A DNA stretch of 64,000 nucleotides from Pseudonocardia oceani (GCF_019263585.2 NZ_JADQDF010000001.1:3348001-3412000), one strand, 5' to 3'. Positions 8,949 to 17,159 are shown, counted from the first letter of the stretch. Notes: generated from the letters alone by a model not told the origin. Made by a program: numbers and translations.

Positions 8949-10136
8949 CTACGGCCGGGGCGCCGGATCTGGCGCGGGCCGCCCGGTCGGCGCCTTGCCC
9001 GCCAGCCGGGTGGCGATGTGTCTGTCGATGCCCGGCAGGGTGGCGAGCGCCAGGGCGATCCGTCGCGACCGCAGTCCCAGCGTGGAGCGCGGCAGGAACC
9101 AGGCGGCGGTGCGGCGCGCGATCCGTTGCTGCTCGGTGATCACCGGCTGCCATCGCTGCTGGTAGCTGTCCAGGGCGGCGTTGATCGAGGTGGCGGTGCG
9201 CAGCTGTTCGGCGAGCAGAGTGGCGCCGGCTATGGCGAGTGAGGCGCCCTGGCCGGCCAGTAGCGATACTGCCTGGCAGGCGTCGCCGAGCAGCACGACG
9301 CGGCCGCGGTGCCAGGTGTCGATGCCGACTTGCGCGACCTGGTCGTAGTAGATCTCGTGGGGGGGTGGGCAGGCGGCCAGGGCCCGTGGGGTGAGCCATC
9401 CCAGGTCGGAGTAGGTCTGCTGAAGGGCGCGGCGTGGGTCGGCCGGGAGGGTGGGGTCGGGCGTCCGGTGCACGGCGAACACGGCGACCCGGCCGTCGCG
9501 CAGTCCGTAGAACCCCATCTGCCGGTTGGCGGTGTCGGTCAGGCAGAACCGGTTGCCGACCTGTCCGCGCAGCCAGGGATCGTCGAGAGTGAAGGCGGCG
9601 GTGTGGAAGCCGAGGTAGCGCACGAACTGGTCGTGCGGGCCGAACGCGAGGTGACGCACCGCCGAGTGGATACCGTCGGCGCCGACCAGGAGGTCCGCGG
9701 TGATGCGGGTGCGGTCGGCGAGGGTTACGAGCACCCCGTCGGGGGAGTTGTCGATGCGGGTGGGCCGAGAGCCGAAGCGCAGGTCGGCCCGGCCCGTGAC
9801 GAGTTCCCGCAGCGCCCTCTCGAGGTCGGGGCGCATGATGCTGAGCATCCGCCCGTCGACCGCTCGGGCGAAGCGGTCGTAGTCCAGGCCGGCTCGGCGC
9901 CGCCCTGCGTTGTCGAGGTAGGCCACCCCGTCGACGGTGTAACCGAGTTCTCTGAGCCGGGAAAGCACTCCCATCTGTTCGGCGGCGGCGTAGCCGGGGC
10001 CGAAGAAGTCGATCATGTAGCCGTGGCTTCTCGGGGTCGATGACCGCTCGATCACCACGACCTCCCAGCCCAGGTTGGTCAGGCGCTGGGCGGCGGCGAG
10101 CCCGGCGATGCCGGCGCCGCAGATCACAGCCTTCAC
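8949..10136 (-). CDS. FAD-dependent monooxygenase (PHBH/TetX-type fold)
   Basis: A 395-residue flavoprotein of the p-hydroxybenzoate-hydroxylase class, expected to hydroxylate an aromatic or polyketide-like substrate using NAD(P)H and O2. Seen: an N-terminal dinucleotide site (VICGAGIAGLAAAQRL), a DLLVGADGIHSAVR motif (the DG motif that binds FAD and NAD(P)H), and a GDACQAVSLLAGQG motif (the second FAD site) near residues 285-298. It starts 12 bases after the tetR stop, so the two form one operon. TetR-controlled members of this class include drug-inactivating enzymes such as TetX and Rox, but substrate choice cannot be read here. It lies inside the region bounded by the tRNA-derived repeats, which suggests acquisition by transfer. 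Confidence 0.88.
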   Translation of the reverse strand: MKAVICGAGIAGLAAAQRLTNLGWEVVVIERSSTPRSHGYMIDFFGPGYAAAEQMGVLSRLRELGYTVDGVAYLDNAGRRRAGLDYDRFARAVDGRMLSIMRPDLERALRELVTGRADLRFGSRPTRIDNSPDGVLVTLADRTRITADLLVGADGIHSAVRHLAFGPHDQFVRYLGFHTAAFTLDDPWLRGQVGNRFCLTDTANRQMGFYGLRDGRVAVFAVHRTPDPTLPADPRRALQQTYSDLGWLTPRALAACPPPHEIYYDQVAQVGIDTWHRGRVVLLGDACQAVSLLAGQGASLAIAGATLLAEQLRTATSINAALDSYQQRWQPVITEQQRIARRTAAWFLPRSTLGLRSRRIALALATLPGIDRHIATRLAGKAPTGRPAPDPAPRP

Positions 10137-10148
10137 GTCGGCTTGCTC

Positions 10149-10727
10149 CTATTCGTCGCCGTGGAGGTGCAGCAGGCGGCGCAGCACCGGCGCCACTCGG
10201 GCCGGTGTGAGCCCCGGATCGAGGGCCCGATGCAGCAGCAGCCCGTCGAGCGCGGCGGCCAGGACCAGCGCGGTGTGGTCGGGGGTCGGATGGCTGTGGC
10301 GGTTCAGCCAGTGGGCCACCGTCCGCCGTAGGTCGGTGAGCAGTGCGGCGAGCGCCTCCCGCATCTGCTCGTCCCGGGCGGCTGCCAGGTACGCCTCGGC
10401 GAACAGCAGCGATGTCGGATCCCGGTCGGTGCAGGCGCCAACGGAGCCGAGTATCACGTCCAGGCCGGCGTCGAGGCTGTCGGTCTGCTCCAGTCGGGTG
10501 GCGAGCTGCCCGAGCAGCTCACGCATCACCTCGAGCACTGCCTCGCGCAGCAGCGCATGCAGTGAGGAGAAGTGGTAGTGCACCAGTCCCGGCGCGACGC
10601 CGGCCCGCTGGGCCAGCAGACGGGTGCTGACGCCGGCCCAGCCGAGCTCAGGAACAAGCTCGGACGCGGCCACGCGCAGACGCTGCCGTACCTGACGCCC
10701 ACGGTCGGTCGCAGTGGCTTCCGGCAC
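10149..10727 (-). CDS. TetR-family repressor of the monooxygenase operon
   Basis: A 192-residue regulator from the GTG at 10727, which has GGAGG four bases upstream. A longer frame to 10826 would add a low-quality N-terminus that runs through the palindrome. The helix-turn-helix is textbook (RLRVAASELVPELGW...GVSTRLLAQRAGVAPGLVHYHF). The remaining helical domain would bind a ligand. It is first in an operon with the flavin monooxygenase, and a perfect inverted repeat lies just upstream, so autoregulation with induction by the enzyme's substrate is likely. Confidence 0.9.
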   Translation of the reverse strand: MPEATATDRGRQVRQRLRVAASELVPELGWAGVSTRLLAQRAGVAPGLVHYHFSSLHALLREAVLEVMRELLGQLATRLEQTDSLDAGLDVILGSVGACTDRDPTSLLFAEAYLAAARDEQMREALAALLTDLRRTVAHWLNRHSHPTPDHTALVLAAALDGLLLHRALDPGLTPARVAPVLRRLLHLHGDE

Positions 10728-10741
10728 CAGACCTCCAAATA

Positions 10742-10772
10742 GTTGGGCAACTGAACTGGGCGAGTGCCCAAC
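10742..10772. promoter_or_regulatory. Probable TetR operator
   Basis: A perfect 8-base inverted repeat, GTTGGGCA at 10742-10749 and TGCCCAAC at 10765-10772, separated by 15 bases. It starts 14 bases upstream of the tetR GTG. Position and symmetry suit a TetR dimer site covering the operon promoter. It is inferred from sequence only. Confidence 0.6.
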
Positions 10773-10930
10773 ACTAGCAGGATGGATGGACCGTCGGAGG
10801 GACGGCCCTGAGGAACTACTCGGCACCGCGGGCGTGCCGCCGTGGCGATGTGTACCGGGACGTGATCACGGTAGGTCGACGCAGCCGGGCTGACTCTGCA
10901 GACGGACATCCCCATCCGGCCAGCCAAAGG

Positions 10931-11188
10931 AGCGGTTCACCGAAGTCTTCAGGATCAGGACCGGGACCCGGAACGAGTGGACGGCGATCTCCGACGGAAC
11001 CTGCACCACCCGGGTCCTGGCGTTCGGTGAGGTGGCCGAGCACCCGCATCTGGCGCGGAACACGATGGTCGTGCAGGACGACGGTCTGCGGGACGTGTCG
11101 GCGCCGCGCTCGTCCCGCACCTCGACCAGGTGTCTGGGCAGCCGGAAGAGATCCAGCAGGCCGAGCAGGCGTGCGGCTGATCACGGAC
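10931..11188 (+). pseudogene. CaiB/BaiF-type CoA-transferase (family III) C-terminal fragment
   Basis: In one plus-strand frame the translation RFTEVFRIRTGTRNEWTAIS, then a Cys-Thr-Thr-Arg-VLAFGEVAEHPHLARN segment, follows the C-terminal pattern of class III CoA-transferases (EVFxxRTRDEW... / V..FGEV.EHPH). It has no start or N-terminal two-thirds, and its reading frame breaks near 11105. An apparent tail, LVPHLDQVSGQPEEIQQAEQ, ends in another frame at 11180. It is interrupted by the insertion of the IS3-family element at 11195. Confidence 0.45.
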
Positions 11189-11194
11189 ACGGGG

Positions 11195-11218
11195 TGAGGT
11201 TCCCCCGCTAGCTCGGAG
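11195..11218 (+). repeat. IS3-family left terminal inverted repeat
   Basis: Reads inward as TGAGGTTCCCCCG followed by CTAGCTCGGAG. It pairs with the right repeat at 13938-13961 with two mismatches. GGGG flanks it on the outside. Confidence 0.88.
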
Positions 11219-11257
11219 ACCGACGATCATGGCCGTAGGCCGTGAAGGGAGTCTCCG

Positions 11258-11569
11258 ATGGCAGCACCGAAGAAGTACCCCAACGAGCTGCGTGAGCGCG
11301 CGGTCCGGCTCTACTTCGAGTCCGACCCACGCCCGGTGATCTGCCGGCTGGCCGAGCAGCTGGGCGTTCACCACGAGGCGTTGCGGACCTGGATCCGCCA
11401 GGCCCAGGCCGACCGCGGCCAGTGCAGCGACCTACCGACCAGCGCGGAGGTCGAGGAGCTGCGCCGGCTCCGGAAGGAAAACACCGAGCTGCGCCGGGCC
11501 AATGAGATCTTGAAGGCGGCGAGTGCTTTTTTCGCCCAGGAGATGGACCCGACAAAGAGGCGATATTGA
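11258..11569 (+). CDS. IS3-family transposase OrfA
   Basis: A 103-residue DNA-binding protein. The N-terminal helix-turn-helix (KKYPNELRERAVRLYFE ... RLAEQLGVHHEALRTWIRQA) recognises the element ends. A leucine-rich coiled coil (VEELRRLRKENTELRRANEI) at about residues 65-85 serves for dimerisation. It ends in MDPTKRRY just past the slippery TTTTTTC at 11527-11533, so part of the ribosomes can shift back one frame into orfB and make the OrfAB transposase. The stop overlaps the TTG that opens orfB. Confidence 0.93.
   Translation: MAAPKKYPNELRERAVRLYFESDPRPVICRLAEQLGVHHEALRTWIRQAQADRGQCSDLPTSAEVEELRRLRKENTELRRANEILKAASAFFAQEMDPTKRRY
11527..11533 (+). promoter_or_regulatory. Programmed -1 frameshift site
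   Basis: The heptamer T TTT TTC is in the correct phase of orfA (codons GCT TTT TTC) for tandem slippage. After slipping, the -1 frame reads through without a stop into orfB. IS3-family elements make their full transposase in this way. No attempt was made to fold a downstream stimulator. Confidence 0.65.
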
Positions 11570-12531
11570 AAGCCGTCGGCCATCTCCGTGACCGGTTCGG
11601 GGTCGACCCGGTCCTGCGGGTACTCGACGTCGCACCCTCGACGTTCTACGGCTGGCTCACCCAACAACGGCACCCGTCGACGCGACGCCGAACCGACGAG
11701 CAGTTGCTCGCCGAGATCGTCGAGATCCACGACCGCTCCGGTGGCACCTACGGTTCTCCGCGGATCCACGCCACCCTGCACCGCCGCGGCGTGCACATCT
11801 CCCGCAAACGGGTCGAGCGGCTGATGCGCGAGCACGGCCTGCAAGGCGCGTTCCTGCGCAAGAAGTGGCGCACCGCCTCGACCAGGCAGAACCCAAACGC
11901 CGACCCGGCGCCGGACCTGGTCAACCGCGACTTCACCGCCCCCGCACCGAACCGGCTCTGGGTCGCTGACGCGACCCGCGTCCCGTGCGGACAGGGCGTG
12001 TTCTGGCTCGCCGCGGTCCGTGACGCGTTCTCCAACCGGATCGTCGGCTGGCGCTGCTCGGACCGCTGCGACACCGACCTCATCCTCGGTGCGCTCGAGT
12101 ACGCGGCCTGGTCACGCGGTATCCGCAACGGCCAGGTGGTCCACCATTCCGACCGCGGCTCGAATTACACGTCGCTGCGATTCGGGCAGCGACTCGACGA
12201 CCACGGCATTCTCGCGTCGATGGGTTCGGTTGGGGATTCCTACGATAATGCGCTGATGGAGAACTTCTTCTCCACCCTGAAAACCGAACTGGTCTACCGG
12301 AGGTCGTGGCGGACACGGGACGAGGCCGAGAACGCGCTGTTCGCCTACATCGACGGCTGGTACAACACCCAACGCATCCAAGCCCGGCTCGGGTGGCGCT
12401 CACCAGACGAGTACGAAGCGGCCTGGCATGCTCACACCGACGATCACCCAGCGGCTGCGGCCGCCGAACCCGAAGTGGCGTCCGCCAGGGTGGTGTGCGA
12501 CCGGCCCGGTGACGGGCGAGGCGTCGTGTAG
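11566..12531 (+). CDS. IS3-family transposase OrfB (DDE integrase core)
   Basis: A 321-residue catalytic part with an HTH_21 region (GGTYGSPRIHATLHRRGVHI) and an rve-type DDE core: Asp in LWVADATRVPC, Asp in VHHSDRGSNY, and Glu in NALMENFFSTLKTEL. The C-terminal segment (WYNTQRIQARLGWRSPDEYE) is standard. The independent TTG start is weak, so it is probably made mainly as a frameshift fusion with OrfA. Its stop lies just before the nested IS256-type element, so it was not disrupted by that insertion. Confidence 0.93.
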   Translation: MKAVGHLRDRFGVDPVLRVLDVAPSTFYGWLTQQRHPSTRRRTDEQLLAEIVEIHDRSGGTYGSPRIHATLHRRGVHISRKRVERLMREHGLQGAFLRKKWRTASTRQNPNADPAPDLVNRDFTAPAPNRLWVADATRVPCGQGVFWLAAVRDAFSNRIVGWRCSDRCDTDLILGALEYAAWSRGIRNGQVVHHSDRGSNYTSLRFGQRLDDHGILASMGSVGDSYDNALMENFFSTLKTELVYRRSWRTRDEAENALFAYIDGWYNTQRIQARLGWRSPDEYEAAWHAHTDDHPAAAAAEPEVASARVVCDRPGDGRGVV

Positions 12532-12538
12532 GGCGGCC

Positions 12539-13872
12539 ACCGCGTGATCTTCTGAACGCCTCTCACAGCCAACAGAAGATGGATCACGCGATGACCGCGC
12601 CCTCGATTATCGACCCGACCGAGTTCCTGCACGAGCAGCTGTCCCAGGCGAGTCCGGATCTGCTGCGCCAGATGCTCACGACGTTCATCAACACGCTCAT
12701 GTCCGCCGACGCCGACTCGGTCTGCGGGGCAGGCTGGGGCGAGCGCTCCGAGCAGCGGACGAACACCCGCAACGGCTACCGTCACCGCGACTTCGACACC
12801 CGCGCCGGCACGATCGACGTGGCGATCCCCAAGCTGCGCAACGGTTCCTACTTCCCCGATTGGCTCCTGGAGCGCCGCCGCCGGGCCGAGCGGGCACTGA
12901 CCACAGTGGTCGCCACCTGCTACCTACTCGGCGTCTCCACCCGGCGGATGGAGAAGCTCGTCGAGTCCCTCGGGATCACGAAGCTGTCGAAGTCGCAGGT
13001 CTCGGTGATGGCCGCGGACCTCGACGCGCAGGTCGCCGAGTTCCGTTCCCGTCCGCTGGACCAGGGGCCCTACACGTTCGTCGCTGCGGACGCGCTGGTG
13101 CTCAAGGTTCGTGAGGGCGGCCGAGTCGTGAACGTCCACGCCCTCTTAGCGACCGGCGTCAACGCCGACGGGCACCGGGAAATCCTCGGCCTGCAGGTCA
13201 CCTCCGCCGAGGACGGCGCCGGATGGCTCGGCTTCTTCCGCGACCTCACCGCCCGCGGCCTGTCCGGGGTCCGGCTGGTCACCTCCGACGCCCACGCCGG
13301 GCTCGTCTCAGCGATCGGCGCGACGCTGCCCGGAGCGACCTGGCAGCGCTGCCGCACCCACTACGCCGCCAACCTGATGGCCGCGACCCCGAAGGCCAGC
13401 TGGCCGTGGGTGCGGGCGTTGCTGCACTCGGTCTACGACCAGCCTGACGCCGCGAGCGTTCACGCGCAGTTCGACCGGGTCCTCGACGCCGTCGCCGACA
13501 AACTCCCCAAGGTGTCCGAGCACCTCGACACCGCCCGGGCGGACGTCTTGGCGTTCACCAGCTTCCCCAAGGAGCTCTGGCGCCAGATCTGGTCGAACAA
13601 CCCCTCCGAACGCTTGAACCGGGAGATCCGCCGCCGCACCGACGTGGTCGGGATCTTCCCCGACCGCGACTCACTGATCCGCCTCGTCGGCGCGGTCCTC
13701 GCCGAGCAGCATGACGAGTGGGTCGAGGGGCGGCGCTACCTCGGCCTGGAGGTCCTCGCCCGCTCCCGCGTCACCGCGGTCCCCGACACCACCGGCGACA
13801 GCAGCGAGGAGGTGACCTCCACCGACACCATCCCGGCGCTCAGCGCCTGACAAAACTAGAAGATCACGCGGT
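12539..13872 (+). mobile_element. IS256-family insertion sequence
   Basis: It is bounded by 15-base perfect inverted repeats, ACCGCGTGATCTTCT at 12539-12553 and its complement at 13858-13872. A second inverted copy of the end sequence (AGAAGATGGATCACGCG) lies just inside the left end at 12574-12590 and overlaps the transposase start. I found no 8-base target duplication, so the exact border is uncertain by a few bases. It sits within the tail of the IS3-family element. Confidence 0.85.
12579..13850 (+). CDS. IS256-family (mutator-type) transposase
   Basis: A 423-residue intact transposase. The mutator-type DDE set is visible: Asp in FVAADALVLKVREGG, Asp in LVTSDAHAGLVSAI followed by the conserved WQRCRTHYAANL, and Glu in SERLNREIRRRTDVVGIFPD. 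The N-terminus has the ADAxSVCGAGWGER and RNGYRHR blocks of the family. The first ATG (12579) lies inside the subterminal inverted repeat, so the ATG at 12591 (MTAPSIIDPTEF) is an equally likely start. Confidence 0.93.
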   Translation: MDHAMTAPSIIDPTEFLHEQLSQASPDLLRQMLTTFINTLMSADADSVCGAGWGERSEQRTNTRNGYRHRDFDTRAGTIDVAIPKLRNGSYFPDWLLERRRRAERALTTVVATCYLLGVSTRRMEKLVESLGITKLSKSQVSVMAADLDAQVAEFRSRPLDQGPYTFVAADALVLKVREGGRVVNVHALLATGVNADGHREILGLQVTSAEDGAGWLGFFRDLTARGLSGVRLVTSDAHAGLVSAIGATLPGATWQRCRTHYAANLMAATPKASWPWVRALLHSVYDQPDAASVHAQFDRVLDAVADKLPKVSEHLDTARADVLAFTSFPKELWRQIWSNNPSERLNREIRRRTDVVGIFPDRDSLIRLVGAVLAEQHDEWVEGRRYLGLEVLARSRVTAVPDTTGDSSEEVTSTDTIPALSA

Positions 13873-13937
13873 AGTCGTCACACACCACGCCAGCGGACTT
13901 GACCGAACCCGACCCGGCCACCGCCAGGTAGCCGACA

Positions 13938-13961
13938 CTCCGGGCTACCGGGGGAACCTCA
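13938..13961 (-). repeat. IS3-family right terminal inverted repeat
   Basis: Complement reads TGAGGTTCCCCCG then GTAGCCCGGAG. It is followed outward by GGGG, matching the left flank. Confidence 0.88.
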
Positions 13962-14145
13962 GGGGAACGACCTGCAAGACGCCGCGCGAGCAGTGCAGCG
14001 TACGAACGGCGAACGCGGATCGCGCTATGGATGTTGGCCGTGGCACGAGACGTGGCACGAACTCAGGGTGAACGTGATCTCAGCTGCACCTGGTGCGGCT
14101 TGGAGGAGCGGTAGAGGTGCAGGTCGAGGGCGTAGGAGCCGCTGT

Positions 14146-14200
14146 ACGGGCGTCGTGTCAGCGGTAGGTCGTCGGTTCGATCCCGACCCCCGGCTCCACG
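14146..14200 (+). repeat. tRNA-Thr-like 3'-half copy, right direct repeat (att-like)
   Basis: Same orientation and nearly the same sequence as 8256-8309: identical from GCGGTAGGTC through the T-arm, with one extra C in the acceptor run and two changes in the former anticodon loop (CGTGTCA instead of CTTGTAA). The acceptor here (CCCCCGGCTCCA) is the full tRNA length. With the left copy it brackets 5.9 kb of accessory DNA. Confidence 0.7.
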
Positions 14201-14238
14201 TCCGACCAGGCGTCCTCCGGCACCGAGATCCTGCAGCG

Positions 14239-14797
14239 CTACGAGCGCGACACAGCACTGTCGAGGAGCGAGCAGGCGGCCGTGAGGGCGTGTCCGGCGG
14301 CGTCGGCCGAGCCGTCCATCCGCGCCCCGGCCATCGCCCCGTCGTAGAGCAGGCACAGCTGCTCCACCAGCGCGTCGACGCCGAGTCCAGGCCCGCCCGG
14401 TCCTCGGTCAGCAGGCGCCGGAACAGACCGCGCACCCACTCGCGGTGGCGGCCGGTCAGTTCTCCCACCGGGCCGTCGGTGCCGCACTCCGCCGCGGCGT
14501 TGATGAACGGGCAGCCCGCGTACCCGGGGGCGGCGAACCACTCGCCGAGCAGGTCGAACACGGCCGCCACGCCATCGCGCCCCGTCGCCCCCCGTCGCGG
14601 TAGCTCGGCCTCCACGTGCTCGCGCCACGCCCCGCTGCGACCGTCCAGGTAGGCCTCGAGGATCGCGTCCTTGGCGCGGAAGTGGCTGTACAGGCTGGCT
14701 TTGGCCACGTCGGCCTCCGCGACGATCCGGTCGACCCCGACGGCGTGGATGCCTTCGGCGTAGAACAGTCGGTCCGCGGCGGCCAGGATCCGGTGGC
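14239..14797 (-). pseudogene. TetR-family regulator, 5'-truncated and frameshifted
   Basis: On the minus strand ILAAADRLFYAEGIHAVGVD and ADVAKASLYSHFRAKDAILE show a TetR helix-turn-helix, but the N-terminal dozen or so residues and the start are missing at about 14797. Near 14385 the frame shifts: LLTEDRAGLD continues one frame over as GVDALVEQLCLLYDGAMAGA and ends at TAG. The truncated end abuts the similarly truncated SDR gene on the other strand. The two were probably divergent neighbours, regulator and target, before a deletion removed their shared promoter and both 5' ends. Confidence 0.75.
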
Positions 14798-14806
14798 AGG
14801 GCGGAC

Positions 14807-15439
14807 GTGCTGGCCGTGGACGTCACCGGATCGGGCGCGCCCGATCTCGTCGCGACCACCGCCCGTGCTCGGCTGGGCCCCGTCGACCTGCTCGTCAACA
14901 ACGCCGGCAACGTGCGGGCCGGGCGGCTGGAGGACTGCACGGTCGCCGACATCCGCGCGATGGTGGAGCTCAACCTCCTCGCGCCCGTCCTGCTCACCCG
15001 CGCCGTCCTTCCCGACCTGCGTGCGACCCGCGGGACGATCCTGACCATCTCCAGCGGGATCGCGCTGGTCAACCTGCCCTTCTACACCACCTACGCCGCC
15101 ACGAAGACCGGTGTCGCCGCCTTCGGGCACTCCCTCCGCCGCGAGCTGCACGGCACGGGCGTGCACGTCGCGACCGTCTACCCGGGCGCGACCGCCACCG
15201 CGATGATGGACAGCTCCGCCGCCGACGAGGACCTCGGCTTCGGACGGCGCTCCGTCGCCGACGTCGTCACCGATGTGCTCGCCGCCCTCGGCCGGGACGA
15301 GCACGAGATCAACACCTCGCTGTCCTCGCGCCGGGCGCTGCAGGACCTGCACCGCACCGACCCGCTCGCCGTCGACCGTGCGCTGGCGCCGAACCTCGCC
15401 GCGCTCGAGTCCGCCGTGCCCGGCCACCGCAGCATCTGA
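14807..15439 (+). pseudogene. Short-chain dehydrogenase, N-terminally truncated
   Basis: The frame holds about 210 residues of a classical SDR: LVNNAGNVRAGRL, the catalytic Ser strand (ILTISSGIALVNL), the YAATKTG catalytic Tyr/Lys motif, and the PGATATAMM loop. The first 50-60 residues are gone, including the TGxxxGIG cofactor loop, because homology starts only at about 14801 where the tetR remnant also begins. GTG at 14807 could be used, but the protein would lack the NAD(P)-binding strand. Confidence 0.72.
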
Positions 15440-15455
15440 CCCCCGAAGGACCTCC

Positions 15456-15971
15456 ATGCCTCCCGGCCTGTCCGACCCCGACACGATGATCTCGGCGCTG
15501 GCCGCGTCCCACGACCGGTTGGACGCGCTTCCCGCAGGATCGGTGGGCCGCTGGAACACCCTGGCCCCGGGCCACCAGGCGACCGGCCGCCGCGAGCACG
15601 ACGCCCGGCACCTCGCGCTGCTGCGGGCGCTGGACGTCCACGAACGCCGCACGCTCCGGGTGCCCTACTTCGTCGGGCCGCTCACCCTGTTCGCCGAGCG
15701 GTTCCACGACGCCGACGTCCGCGCCCGGCTCGCGCCGCGGCGGATCGCGCTGCGTCCGACCGACGGCGGACCGGCACAGCTGCTGGAGATCGGGGCCGAG
15801 GGCGTGGCACTCGGTCCCGGCGACGCTCCCGACGCCGTGACCGGGCCGGCCGAGGCGCTGGTGCGGCTCGTCTACGGCCGCCTCGACCCCGACCAGCGGC
15901 TCGACGACCGGCTCACCGGTGCGGGCGACGCGGATCCGTCGGACCTCCGCGCTCTGTTCAGGGGCTACTGA
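15456..15971 (+). CDS. Mycothiol-dependent maleylpyruvate-isomerase-like protein, shortened
   Basis: 171 residues from an ATG with AAGGACCTCC just upstream. The C-terminal part (EALVRLVYGRLDPDQR ... DPSDLRALFRGY) is the usual ending of actinobacterial MDMPI/DinB-type proteins, and ALDVHERRTLRVPYFVGPLT fits their middle region. The N-terminal four-helix bundle with the metal-binding histidines appears cut down: HDRLDAL is followed quickly by unrelated residues. This suggests an internal deletion, and activity is doubtful. It follows the truncated SDR gene by 16 bases and overlaps the convergent epoxide hydrolase gene. Confidence 0.55.
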   Translation: MPPGLSDPDTMISALAASHDRLDALPAGSVGRWNTLAPGHQATGRREHDARHLALLRALDVHERRTLRVPYFVGPLTLFAERFHDADVRARLAPRRIALRPTDGGPAQLLEIGAEGVALGPGDAPDAVTGPAEALVRLVYGRLDPDQRLDDRLTGAGDADPSDLRALFRGY

Positions 15972-17097
15972 AGAAGGTGCGGATGTCCCCGGCGAGCAGC
16001 TCCGGCACCTCCATGGCGGGGAAGTGGCCGCCCTCGGTGAACTCGCTCCAGTGGTCGATCGCCTTCCCCGGGTCCAGCGCGCGGCGCAGGAGCGGGTGGG
16101 TGTCGAAGACGGCGTACCCGGAGGGCACGCCCGACGGCATGAGCAGGTCGAGACCGGCGTGCTCGGCCTCGTAGTAGAACTGCGCGCTCGACGCCCCGCT
16201 GCGGGTGAACCAGTACAGGCTGATGGTCGTCAGGAGCTGGTCGCGGTCGACCGACTCGTCCGGTGTCCGGTCGTCGCCGGCGGTCCTGCTCCGGAAGTGC
16301 TCGGCGATCCATCCGAGCTGGCCGACCGGCGAGTCGGTGAGGGCGGGACCGATGGTGTCGGGGCGGTGGCTCTGCAGCTCGAGGTACCCGCGCCCGGCGG
16401 CGTCCTCGGCGCGCACCGCCTCGATCCGGGCGATCTCGTCGGCGGACAGGCCGTCCGGGTACGGGATCCTGTCCCCGACCAGCCCGAGCCACCGGGGGTC
16501 GGCGCCGACGTGCGTGCCGATCACCCGCTCCGGGTGGAGCGCCGCGAGGCGACCCGTGACGCCCGCGCCGAGGTCGGTGCCGTGGGCCGCGAACCTCCCG
16601 TAGCCCAGGCGGGTCATGATCCCGGCGTACGCGTCGGTCGTCCGCGCCAGCTCCCAGCCGGTCCCGGACAGCGGGGTGGAGAACCCGAAGCCGGGCGGTG
16701 ACGGGACGACCAGGTGGAACGCGTCGGTCAGCAGTGGGATCAGGCGCTGGTACTCGACGAACGAGCCCGGCCAGCCGTGGCTCAGGAGCAGCGGGGTGGC
16801 CTGCGGGTCGGCCGATCGCGCGTGGACGACGTGGAACGTCTGCCCGTCGACGACGGTCGTGACCTGCTCGTACGCGTTGAGCTCCGCCTCCTGCGCGCGC
16901 CAGTCGAACCCGTCGCGCCAGTACCCGGCGAGCTCCTCCAGGTACACCTGCGGGATGCCGCGGCGGAAGTCGGTGCGGTCGCGCCGGCCGGGCACGGGGA
17001 TCGGCCAGCGGGTGCGGGCCAGCCGGTCGCGCAGGTCGTCGACGTCGGCCTGCGGGATGTCGATGCGAAACGGTGTGAGTGCGGTGTCCTCGTCCAT
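15958..17097 (-). CDS. Epoxide hydrolase (EHN-type alpha/beta hydrolase)
   Basis: A 379-residue enzyme of the microsomal-type epoxide hydrolase family, opening epoxides to diols. The N-terminal EHN lid (FRIDIPQADVDDLRDRLARTRWP ... GYWRDGFDWRAQEAELNAY) is clear. The core has the HGWPGS oxyanion motif, the nucleophile-elbow AHGTDLGAG (Asp nucleophile), and GGHFPAMEVPELL with the catalytic His. A Tyr-rich segment (SLYWFTRSG) fits the epoxide-activating lid. Start ATG at 17097 gives the expected N-terminus. It is divergent from a WYL regulator 62 bases away, which may control it. Confidence 0.9.
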   Translation of the reverse strand: MDEDTALTPFRIDIPQADVDDLRDRLARTRWPIPVPGRRDRTDFRRGIPQVYLEELAGYWRDGFDWRAQEAELNAYEQVTTVVDGQTFHVVHARSADPQATPLLLSHGWPGSFVEYQRLIPLLTDAFHLVVPSPPGFGFSTPLSGTGWELARTTDAYAGIMTRLGYGRFAAHGTDLGAGVTGRLAALHPERVIGTHVGADPRWLGLVGDRIPYPDGLSADEIARIEAVRAEDAAGRGYLELQSHRPDTIGPALTDSPVGQLGWIAEHFRSRTAGDDRTPDESVDRDQLLTTISLYWFTRSGASSAQFYYEAEHAGLDLLMPSGVPSGYAVFDTHPLLRRALDPGKAIDHWSEFTEGGHFPAMEVPELLAGDIRTFFSSP

Positions 17098-17159
17098 GGC
17101 GGTGACGTTCGCAGCAGATGCGGCAGATTTCCTTCCGCGATCGCTGCCATCATTCCGAC

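Larger units (their letters stand above)
11195..13961 (+). mobile_element. IS3-family insertion sequence carrying a nested IS256-family element
   Basis: The borders are defined by 24-base terminal inverted repeats at 11195-11218 and 13938-13961. Both begin TGAGGTTCCCCCG when read inward and match at 22 of 24 positions. Outside the repeats both sides read GGGG, consistent with the 3- to 4-base target duplication of the family. Between them are orfA, orfB with a slippery frameshift site, and an IS256-type element inserted right after the orfB stop. About 90 bases of IS3 tail follow the nested element. Both transposases look intact. Confidence 0.88.

Noticed and set aside
12539..13872. An 8-base target duplication for the IS256-type element
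   Set aside because: The bases directly outside the 15-base ends (GGGCGGCC and AGTCGTCA) do not match under any small shift of the borders.
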